Shown here piece by piece: positions 1-6,562 of a stretch of 8,140 nucleotides of DNA. The first letter of the stretch is position 1; each line of letters starts with the position of its first letter. Under the pieces are notes generated by a model, which searched no databases, was not told the origin of the DNA, and saw nothing but the letters and a program-made list of their open reading frames with translations. The stretch is taken from NCBI GenBank assembly GCA_030706285.1, contig JAUZOU010000123.1:1-8140 (forward strand), read 5' to 3'. Made by a program: the position numbers and the translations under genes. The stretch is from Bacteroidota bacterium (GTDB lineage: Bacteria > Bacteroidota > Bacteroidia > Bacteroidales > UBA1402).

Positions 1-504
1 CAATTGGAAGGTGGATTTGGTGTCTCATTTGGCTATCATGGGTTTGATGTTAATGTCTTTATGCAAGGTGCATCAAGAGTTTCCTTTATGATAGATCCAA
101 CGGCAAGTGCCGATTGGAGCAGTTGTTCTGTGGGTACTGCGCCCTTTGTAGGCAATCACGCTTTATTGAAAGCCTGGGCTGACAATCACTGGTCCGAAAC
201 GAATCGGGATTGCTATGCTTTATGGCCTCGCCTATCCGACACATCGAGACCAAACAACGAACAAGCCAGTACATGGTGGTTGCGTGATGGAAGTTATCTT
301 CGCCTGAAAACAGTAGAAATTGGATATACGGTTCCTGAAAAAATTACTAAAAGAGTCGGACTTCAACAACTGCGTATCTATGGTAGCGGTATGAATTTAC
401 TTAGTTTGAACAGCTTCAAAATATGGGATGTTGAAATGGGAGGTAGTGGACTAAATTATCCTATACAACGAGTAATTAATTTAGGATTAAGCTTGAATTT
501 TTAA
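1..504 (+). CDS. SusC/RagA-type TonB-dependent outer-membrane receptor, C-terminal fragment
   Basis: This is the last 167 codons of a gene that begins before the window; the reading frame is open from base 1 and stops with TAA at 502-504. SusC proteins are outer-membrane beta-barrels of roughly 1000 residues that import ligands captured by their SusD partner, using energy from TonB. The fragment shows the usual end of the barrel: a YHGFDVNVFMQG strand near the start, then WWLRDGSYLRLKTVEIGYTVP, a strand reading LRIYGSGMNLLSL, and the terminal INLGLSLNF ending in phenylalanine, the normal outer-membrane barrel sorting end. A SusD gene follows after 12 bases, which supports the call. The plug domain, TonB box and any carboxypeptidase-like N-terminal domain are outside the window, so substrate class cannot be judged from this piece. 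Confidence 0.95.
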   Translation, partial: QLEGGFGVSFGYHGFDVNVFMQGASRVSFMIDPTASADWSSCSVGTAPFVGNHALLKAWADNHWSETNRDCYALWPRLSDTSRPNNEQASTWWLRDGSYLRLKTVEIGYTVPEKITKRVGLQQLRIYGSGMNLLSLNSFKIWDVEMGGSGLNYPIQRVINLGLSLNF

Positions 505-516
505 TCAATTATTATT

Positions 517-2520
517 ATGAAAAGAATTATATATTCAGCATTATTCGCTGTGTCTGTCTTTGTTGGCACTTCCTGCTCAGACTATCTGGATATTGTTCCT
601 GATAACATTCCCAGCATCCAGCAAGTGTTTGATACACGTGAGAATGCATTCAAAATGCTATATACTTGCTATGATTATCTTCCAAGGACAGCTAATGTTT
701 TCCAAAATCCGGCTCTATTGTGTGGCGATGAAAACTGGAATCCGGAATTTGTTGATCCCAACTTCTATTATTACAGAAACAAGAGTACTGTGTTAATAGC
801 AAAAGGACAATTGAATGCCACAGATCCGTTGCTGAACTATTGGGATGGAGGTGATTATTCGAATTTGGACCAAAAATTCGGTGATGGTAACGAAAGTACA
901 AAAATCAAAAGTCTTTGGGCCGGTATCAGAAACTGTAATACATTTATAGATAATGTTGATGAAGTGCCCGATATGACCAAAGAAGAAAGGGCTCAATGGA
1001 AAGCAGAAGCTCAGGTATTGAAAGCCTATTATCATTATTATTTACTTCAGATGTATGGTCCTATTCCGTTTATGGATAAGAATCTTGATATTTCTTTGCC
1101 GCCAGAGGAAGTACAAAGAGAGAGAGAACCCGTTGATGATGTAGTTGCTAAAATCGTAAAGGTGCTTGATGAAGCGATTAATAGCAACAGTTTGACTTCT
1201 ACCTATGCGGCCCGCAAGAACGAATTAGGGCGCATCAATCTTCCGATTGCATTAGCCATCAAAGCAAAAGTGTTGGTTTTAGCTGCAAGTCCTATTTTTA
1301 ACGGAAATAAAAAATTCAGAAACTTTAAGAATTCGGCAGGAGTACCTTTTATGAATCCTGAATTGTCGGTAAAAAAATGGCAAGATGCTGCGGATGCCTG
1401 CAAAGCTGCCATTAAAGCAGCTCATGATGCCTCATTGGATTTCTATACGTTTAATCAAAAATTTAATGGATTAAGTGTAAACGATACAACACAGCTTGAA
1501 TTGAATCTACGTGGGCAGTTTACTGAAAACAACAACAACACTGAGTTGGTATGGGGTGTAGGACGTCAAGATGTTCAACGGTTAATCTATTATGCGTCTT
1601 GTCCGTTGTATGCGTTACAAATTAGCGCTCGTCCGTTAGGATTCAATAATCTTCATGGAGCAACCATGAACGTCGTCGATCAATTTTATTCCGATCATGG
1701 AGTGCCTATTGAGGAAGATAAAACGTACGATTATTCGAAACGATTCAGTTTAATTCCGGTACCAGCAAAGGATCATTTTTATTTTAATTCCGATACGGCA
1801 ATCAAAGTTCCCTATTACAATACCGGCAGAGAACCTCGTTTTTATGCTTATTTAGGTTTTGATCAGGGCAAATATTTCTCTAAAGAAATTCCCAACGATG
1901 ATAACAGTTATGTGATTCATTCAAAAGCCAATGATTTTGCAGGGGCTAAAAATACGATGTTTAGTATTACAGGCTATACGTGCAAGAAATTGATCCCATG
2001 GAATAGGGAATGGATACTGAATTCAACTGATAATATTGGCGAAACAATCTATTTCTTCCCGATCATTCGACTGTCGGATCTTTATTTAATGTGTGCCGAA
2101 GCGCTTAATGAATCGAAAACGCAACCTGATGATGAAGTCTATCAATACATCCAACCAATTCGGACGAAGGCAGGGTTGGATAAAGAAACGGGTGATTTGG
2201 TTCAAACCTGGGCAAAATATAGTTCAAACCCAACTAAACCAACTACAAAAGAAGGTATGAGAGACATCATTCGTCAGGAAAGAATGGTTGAGTTGGCTTT
2301 CGAAGGACAGCGGTATTGGGATTTAAAACGCTGGATGCTTGCCGAAGAATACCTGAACAAGCCTATTCGTGGCTGGAATGCGTATGGAACTACGGAAAGT
2401 GATTATTATTTGGAAACATACATTTATCAACGGAAGTTTGCTACTAAAGATTATTTCTGGCCTATTCGTCAAAAAAGTCTGGACTCAAATCACAAATTGG
2501 TTCAGAACATGGGTTGGTAG
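517..2520 (+). CDS. SusD/RagB family surface lipoprotein, nutrient binding
   Basis: Complete 667-residue SusD homologue, the lid protein that sits on the SusC barrel outside the cell and captures ligand. The signal peptide MKRIIYSALF... leads to a lipobox with Cys20 (GTSC), followed by SDYLDIVPD, the typical mature start. Family signatures are LKAYYHYYLLQMYGPIP at residues 168-184 (TPR-like helix), RLSDLYLMCAEALNE at 518-532, RQERMVELAFEGQRYWDLKR at 586-605, and a C-terminus of the WPIRQ...LVQNMGW type. I expect an N-terminal SusD-like domain over about residues 21-230 and the RagB/SusD domain in the C-terminal half. It is longer than the roughly 550 residues of classical SusD; the extra length lies in the central loops, a region that usually shapes ligand specificity. 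The ATG at 517 is chosen because it gives a proper lipoprotein signal 12 bases after susC. The ligand cannot be told from sequence. Confidence 0.97.
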   Translation: MKRIIYSALFAVSVFVGTSCSDYLDIVPDNIPSIQQVFDTRENAFKMLYTCYDYLPRTANVFQNPALLCGDENWNPEFVDPNFYYYRNKSTVLIAKGQLNATDPLLNYWDGGDYSNLDQKFGDGNESTKIKSLWAGIRNCNTFIDNVDEVPDMTKEERAQWKAEAQVLKAYYHYYLLQMYGPIPFMDKNLDISLPPEEVQREREPVDDVVAKIVKVLDEAINSNSLTSTYAARKNELGRINLPIALAIKAKVLVLAASPIFNGNKKFRNFKNSAGVPFMNPELSVKKWQDAADACKAAIKAAHDASLDFYTFNQKFNGLSVNDTTQLELNLRGQFTENNNNTELVWGVGRQDVQRLIYYASCPLYALQISARPLGFNNLHGATMNVVDQFYSDHGVPIEEDKTYDYSKRFSLIPVPAKDHFYFNSDTAIKVPYYNTGREPRFYAYLGFDQGKYFSKEIPNDDNSYVIHSKANDFAGAKNTMFSITGYTCKKLIPWNREWILNSTDNIGETIYFFPIIRLSDLYLMCAEALNESKTQPDDEVYQYIQPIRTKAGLDKETGDLVQTWAKYSSNPTKPTTKEGMRDIIRQERMVELAFEGQRYWDLKRWMLAEEYLNKPIRGWNAYGTTESDYYLETYIYQRKFATKDYFWPIRQKSLDSNHKLVQNMGW

Positions 2521-2549
2521 TATTAATACTTGTAACGTATAATTGAGAT

Positions 2550-3746
2550 ATGAAAAAATTAATTCTGATACTTGGTGCCGTGGTATTACTTTTTGCCTGC
2601 TCGGATGAAAATTTATTAAAACCTTACGGGCCAGAAGACAACACAGCTCCAGGAGTTTTGACGAATGTGACTTATACTCCTCTACCTGGTGGAGCAAAGT
2701 TTAATTATGTTTTGCCACTTAATAATGACCTGTCTTATGTAAAGGCAGAATACTATGTTAATGGCGTAAAGAAAGATGCCGTTTCTTCACAATATAATAC
2801 CACACTTACAGTGGAAGGACTCCCAGATAAGAAAGAATATGATGTCGATTTATATTGTGTTGACAAAAGCGGGAATGCATCAAAACCGACACGGGTAACA
2901 ATTACTCCCGAAGAATCACCGGTGAAAGTCATGCGTGAAAGTCTGAAATGCAACGTCGATTTTGGTGGTTTTAGAATTGAATTTAAGAATCCATCGAAAT
3001 CAGAATTATCCATTTATTTTTTAAGGCAAGATACTGTTTCCGGTAAATTGATTTTCTATCAGGCAAGGGTGTTCTCTCAAGCTGAGGGAGTCTATCAGGT
3101 GGTAGGTCTTCCGAATGTAGCCAGTAAGTTTGGTGTATTTGTCAGAGATAGATTCGGGAATACATCAAGTACCCTGGAATTTGAAGATAAGCCCTGGAGA
3201 GAAGAATATCTGGACAAGAGTAAGTTTAAATATATTGGAGCGCCAAAAGTAGTGGATAATGACGATTGGTATTCATGGAGCGGAAGACCGCAAACATTAT
3301 GGGACGATATCGTTGGCGATTGGAACTTTGCATCCACAGGCCCAGAAGGTAAATTTCCGCACTATTTCTGTATCGATTTAGGCGATACAGTACCCATCGG
3401 ACGCATTTTATTACAACAACGTGGTGTATTTGGTGGTGCTTGTCCTCGTCATTTTGATGTCTATGGTGCAGTCCAATTACCAGCTGTAAATTATGTAAGT
3501 CCTTTGGAGGGTTGGACCAAACTAAATGATAAAACATTTGAAGTAATCCGTCCTTCCGGACGAAAGCTCGGTGAGCCAAACACTACTGAAGATGTACAAG
3601 CCGCAGAAAAAGGAATTATGTTTACGATTGACACACCATTTCCACGTCCTGCAATCAGGTATCTCCGTTTCAAATTCATAGATGCTTTTGATGGAGAGAT
3701 TTCAATTTATGTCTCAGAATTTTCATTTTGGGCACAATGGAAATAA
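2550..3746 (+). CDS. DUF4959-DUF5126-DUF5000 type surface lipoprotein, copy 1
   Basis: A 398-residue lipoprotein with signal MKKLILILGAVVLLFAC and lipid-accepting Cys17. After a short linker (NLLKPYGP) comes an Fn3-like segment at about residues 34-119 (APGVLTNVTYT to RVTITP), matching DUF4959. A second beta domain at about 124-214 (VKVMRESLKC to EFEDKP) matches DUF5126. A C-terminal domain at about 220-398 resembles DUF5000, which looks like a discoidin or F5/8-type beta-sandwich; it contains HYFCIDLGD (His271, Cys274, Asp276) and ends in EFSFWAQWK. Proteins of this architecture commonly follow SusC/SusD pairs and are thought to be surface ligand-binding accessories; no enzymatic motif is visible. 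It starts 29 bases after the SusD stop, so co-transcription is likely. It is closely related to the gene at 5258-6523. Domain names are recalled, not searched. Confidence 0.9.
   Translation: MKKLILILGAVVLLFACSDENLLKPYGPEDNTAPGVLTNVTYTPLPGGAKFNYVLPLNNDLSYVKAEYYVNGVKKDAVSSQYNTTLTVEGLPDKKEYDVDLYCVDKSGNASKPTRVTITPEESPVKVMRESLKCNVDFGGFRIEFKNPSKSELSIYFLRQDTVSGKLIFYQARVFSQAEGVYQVVGLPNVASKFGVFVRDRFGNTSSTLEFEDKPWREEYLDKSKFKYIGAPKVVDNDDWYSWSGRPQTLWDDIVGDWNFASTGPEGKFPHYFCIDLGDTVPIGRILLQQRGVFGGACPRHFDVYGAVQLPAVNYVSPLEGWTKLNDKTFEVIRPSGRKLGEPNTTEDVQAAEKGIMFTIDTPFPRPAIRYLRFKFIDAFDGEISIYVSEFSFWAQWK
2562..3746 (+). repeat. Gene-length direct repeat, copy A
   Basis: From the signal-peptide hydrophobic core to the stop codon this stretch is homologous to 5327-6523 in the same orientation. 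Longer identical runs occur, for example 41 bases at 2724-2764 equal to 5489-5529, mixed with stretches carrying many synonymous differences. This is a gene duplication rather than a mobile element: I see no terminal inverted repeats or transposase. The two copies lie 2.77 kb apart with the DUF4998 gene between them. Confidence 0.9.
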
Positions 3747-3784
3747 ATCAAAAAAATCAGACAGATATGATAAACTATATTAGT

Positions 3785-5140
3785 ATGAAAAATATTAGAT
3801 GGCAGACTCTAATTACATTGATAGCCGTTTTATTGATAACTGCTGCTTGTTCCGATATTACCGATACGCAACGGAAATATTTGGATAGGGGTGAAACAAG
3901 TTACGTAGGCAGGATGGATTCAGTCGTTGCTCTTGGCGGTAAAGGTAGAGTCGTCATTCTTGCTAAAAACACCTATTTGCGTACAGCTACCAAATGTATT
4001 ATTAAGTGGGTTGATTATCAGGGCGCTACAAGTGAAAAGACCTTCACTATTAAAGACTGTATTTCCGGCGATTACACGCGTATGACGATCGATTCATTAC
4101 CGGAAGGCGATTATGATTTTTATGTCTATAACATGGACGATTGGGGCAATAAATCATTAACCGTCGATTGTCATGGATCTTCATATGGCGATACTTATGC
4201 CAGCATTCAACCAAAGATAGCCGTTTCGTCTATAACAGTTGATGATAATAATACCGCACAAATTATTATGACGTCCTCAAAAATGGCGGTTAAATATCGG
4301 CTGACTTATCAAGGTGACAACAACGAAGAGAAAACAATTGAGGTGAATAGTACCGGTGGAAAGATAACAATTCCGAACTGGGGCGATTTTGAGAATCTAA
4401 ATTTGAAGGTGACAACATATATTTTACCTTCGGATAAAGCTGGAATAGATACGCTTGTGCTACCGGAAGTCATACAAACAGCCAAGCAAACAACGGTAGA
4501 TTATGATGTGGATAAGTCAAGAATCGTCCCAATGGTATTGACTAAGAATGATGATCCTGGTACATCTTATGGTGCAAAAGGAGTTGCAGCCCTATTTGAT
4601 AATACAGATGCTGAATGTTGGGGGTTGAATGTCAGTGCACCGGGACATTTCTGTTTTGATTTGGGCGTTAAAGCCTACTTATCGGGAGCTTCCATTGTAG
4701 GTAGATTAGACTATCCAGGATGGGATGTCGTGAAATTTGAAATTTGGGGACGCGAATCTATTGATGATGGAGCCTATGGCTCAACCGGTTATTATATTAT
4801 GTCAACTAGCCGGGATAAGAATTTTGTTAAGGAAGCCACCACGCGCAAATGGAAAAAGGTGGGCAATGGATGGTTTAAATATACCAGTCCACGTTCAAAT
4901 CCTCAAGTCAGCAAGTGTGTCCTCACAGAAGTAGATCATTCCTTCAAGCCGCGTTATATTCTATTCAGGGTAATGAGTGTTTTAACTCCTGATATAGTAC
5001 CGGTTCCCGATACTCAGTATTTTGGAAATGAAGGTGGATTCTATAGCGGAGATGGTGTAAATACAGGTAATCGCGCATTCTGCATTAGAGAGTTGAACTT
5101 AAAGGCATTAGGAATGGCTTACACGATCCAAAATAACTAG
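3785..5140 (+). CDS. DUF4998-type surface lipoprotein with DUF5000-like C-terminal domain
   Basis: With the ATG at 3785 this is a 451-residue lipoprotein: MKNIRWQTLITLIAVLL, lipobox LITAAC, Cys22. The frame stays open upstream to a TTG at 3728 inside the previous gene, and an in-frame ATG lies at 3767; 3785 is preferred because it gives a compact basic n-region and leaves a normal 38-base gap. The segment after the signal, YLDRGETSYVGRMDSV followed by repeated Fn3-like strands to about residue 225, is characteristic of DUF4998. From about residue 245 there is a second beta domain with ALFDNT and GHFCFDLG (His288, Cys290, Asp292), the same FCxDLG core as in both flanking lipoproteins, so a DUF5000-like or discoidin-like fold is inferred. 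It is likely a surface glycan- or ligand-binding accessory of the Sus complex. No catalytic motif is seen, and it has no close paralogue in the window. Confidence 0.88.
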   Translation: MKNIRWQTLITLIAVLLITAACSDITDTQRKYLDRGETSYVGRMDSVVALGGKGRVVILAKNTYLRTATKCIIKWVDYQGATSEKTFTIKDCISGDYTRMTIDSLPEGDYDFYVYNMDDWGNKSLTVDCHGSSYGDTYASIQPKIAVSSITVDDNNTAQIIMTSSKMAVKYRLTYQGDNNEEKTIEVNSTGGKITIPNWGDFENLNLKVTTYILPSDKAGIDTLVLPEVIQTAKQTTVDYDVDKSRIVPMVLTKNDDPGTSYGAKGVAALFDNTDAECWGLNVSAPGHFCFDLGVKAYLSGASIVGRLDYPGWDVVKFEIWGRESIDDGAYGSTGYYIMSTSRDKNFVKEATTRKWKKVGNGWFKYTSPRSNPQVSKCVLTEVDHSFKPRYILFRVMSVLTPDIVPVPDTQYFGNEGGFYSGDGVNTGNRAFCIRELNLKALGMAYTIQNN

Positions 5141-5150
5141 ATCTGGCTCT

Positions 5151-5195
5151 TCATAGGAGAACTTCAATGATTAACAATTGATGGTTCTCCTATGA
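5151..5195 (+). terminator. Strong intergenic hairpin, candidate terminator or attenuator
   Basis: A perfect 12-base inverted repeat, TCATAGGAGAAC at 5151-5162 and GTTCTCCTATGA at 5184-5195, begins ten bases after the DUF4998 stop codon. The stem can continue inward with TCAAT (5164-5168) pairing to ATTGA (5177-5181), leaving an 8-base loop. A run of seven T (5211-5217) follows, but 15 bases after the stem, so it is not a textbook intrinsic terminator. It could reduce read-through into the downstream two genes, protect the 3' end of the upstream transcript, or act as a processing site. The hairpin itself is seen directly; its function is inferred. Confidence 0.4.
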
Positions 5196-5257
5196 TAATA
5201 CTTGTAAAACTTTTTTTAGAAGCTGAGAATTTATAACCAAACCGGAAACACAAGAGC

Positions 5258-6523
5258 ATGATTAATAGTCACATATATTCAAAATTGGGCTCAGGGAGGC
5301 TCTTTGTTAATCAGATAATAAATCTTATTCTGACACTTGTTGTGGTGGTGTTGTTTTTTGCCTGCTCGGATGATAACCTATTGAGACCATTCGGGCCAGG
5401 TGATGACGCAGCTCCCGGAGTTTTGACGAATGTTACTTATACAGCCTTAGCCGGTGGCGCAAAGTTTAATTATGTCTTGCCACCTGACAATGACCTGTCT
5501 TATGTAAAGGCAGAATACTATGTTAATGGTGTAAAGAAAAGTGCCATTTCTTCGCAATATAACACCACACTTACCGTGGAAGGACTTCCTGAAAAGAAAG
5601 AATATAATGTGGATTTGTATTGTGTTGACAAAAGCGGTAATGTATCGAAACCGACACGGGTAACAATTCTTCCCGAAGAATCACCCGTGAAAGTCATGCG
5701 TGAAAGTCTGAAATGTACTGCCGATTTTGGCGGCTTTAGAATTGATTACGAGAATCCATCGAAATCAGAATTATCTATTTATTTTTTAAAAGGAGATACT
5801 GTTTCCGGTAAATTGGTTTTCTATCAGGCAAGAGTGTTTTCACAAGCTAAAGGGACCTATCAAGTGGTAGGTTTACCGAATCTAACCAACAAGTTTGGCG
5901 TTTTTGTCAGGGATAGATTTGGGAATACATCAAGCACCCTGGAGTTTGAAGATAAACCTTGGAGAGAAGAATATTTGGACAAGAGTAAGTTTAAATATGT
6001 AGGAGCACCCAAAGTGGTCGATAATGACGACTGGTATTCATGGATGGGAAGACCTCAAAATTTATGGGACGATATCGTTGGCGAATGGAACTTTGCACAA
6101 ACAGGAGCCGACGGAAAATACCCACACTATTTCTGTATTGATTTAGGTGATACTGTTCCTATTGGGCGTATCTTATTCCAACAACGCTTAGGAAATGGAA
6201 ATGTATTTAACTACGACTGTATTCGCCATTTTGAAGTCTATGGTGCACTCGAATTACCGGCTGTTAACTATGCAAATCCGTTGGAGGGTTGGACCAAATT
6301 AAATGACAAAACTTTTGAAGTCATACGTCCTTCGGGTCGTAAACCAGGAGAACCAGCCACCACTGAAGATATCGAAGCGGCAGAGAAAGGGATTATGTTT
6401 ACGATTGATACACCATATCCTCGTCCTGAAATCAGATATCTCCGTTTTAAATTCTTAGATAGTTTTAATCAAAGCAATATGGCTCTAGCCGGTGAATTTA
6501 GTTTCTGGGCTCAATGGAAATAA
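5258..6523 (+). CDS. DUF4959-DUF5126-DUF5000 type surface lipoprotein, copy 2
   Basis: A 421-residue paralogue of the protein at 2550-3746, about 82% identical by eye from the lipobox to the end, with the same domain order: Fn3-like (about 53-138), DUF5126-like (about 143-233) and DUF5000-like (about 239-421, with HYFCIDLGD at His290, Cys293, Asp295). The lipid-accepting cysteine is Cys36 (LFFAC). The start is less certain than in copy 1. ATG 5258 gives an unusual 22-residue n-region (MINSHIYSKLGSGRLF...) before the hydrophobic core, whereas the codon aligned to the copy-1 start is ATA (Ile20). No other in-frame ATG precedes the hydrophobic stretch, so 5258 is the best choice. The largest differences from copy 1 are a loop four residues longer at 311-322 and a rewritten stretch at 404-412. 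It is probably a surface ligand-binding accessory with altered specificity. Confidence 0.9.
   Translation: MINSHIYSKLGSGRLFVNQIINLILTLVVVVLFFACSDDNLLRPFGPGDDAAPGVLTNVTYTALAGGAKFNYVLPPDNDLSYVKAEYYVNGVKKSAISSQYNTTLTVEGLPEKKEYNVDLYCVDKSGNVSKPTRVTILPEESPVKVMRESLKCTADFGGFRIDYENPSKSELSIYFLKGDTVSGKLVFYQARVFSQAKGTYQVVGLPNLTNKFGVFVRDRFGNTSSTLEFEDKPWREEYLDKSKFKYVGAPKVVDNDDWYSWMGRPQNLWDDIVGEWNFAQTGADGKYPHYFCIDLGDTVPIGRILFQQRLGNGNVFNYDCIRHFEVYGALELPAVNYANPLEGWTKLNDKTFEVIRPSGRKPGEPATTEDIEAAEKGIMFTIDTPYPRPEIRYLRFKFLDSFNQSNMALAGEFSFWAQWK
5327..6523 (+). repeat. Gene-length direct repeat, copy B
   Basis: Partner of the repeat at 2562-3746. It is 12 bases longer, accounted for by the enlarged loop encoded at 6188-6223. 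The homology fades around the signal peptide, and the region just upstream is not alignable except for a 12-base match (5196-5207 with 2524-2535). Confidence 0.9.
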
Positions 6524-6562
6524 ATAGATTGGACTCATCAGGCAATTGCTAACGAAAGGATT

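Noticed and set aside
3226..3579. Minus-strand open frame of 117 codons
   Set aside because: It is the antisense shadow of the DUF5000-like domain of copy 1, with no start context or recognisable protein features.
3728..3784. TTG at 3728 or ATG at 3767 as the start of the DUF4998 gene
   Set aside because: Both add a polar stretch before an otherwise canonical lipoprotein signal starting at 3785, and TTG 3728 would overlap the preceding gene. The 3767 start is not fully excluded.
5141..5257. Bacteroides-type promoter (-33 TTTG, -7 TAnnTTTG) for copy 2
   Set aside because: The best candidate around 5178-5204 matches the -7 motif poorly and has wrong spacing, so I do not call a promoter.
3767..5280. 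Similar opening residues MIN.. at 3767 and 5258, suggesting the copy-2 extension was borrowed from the DUF4998 leader
   Set aside because: The DNA similarity beyond the first few codons is no better than chance for AT-rich sequence.
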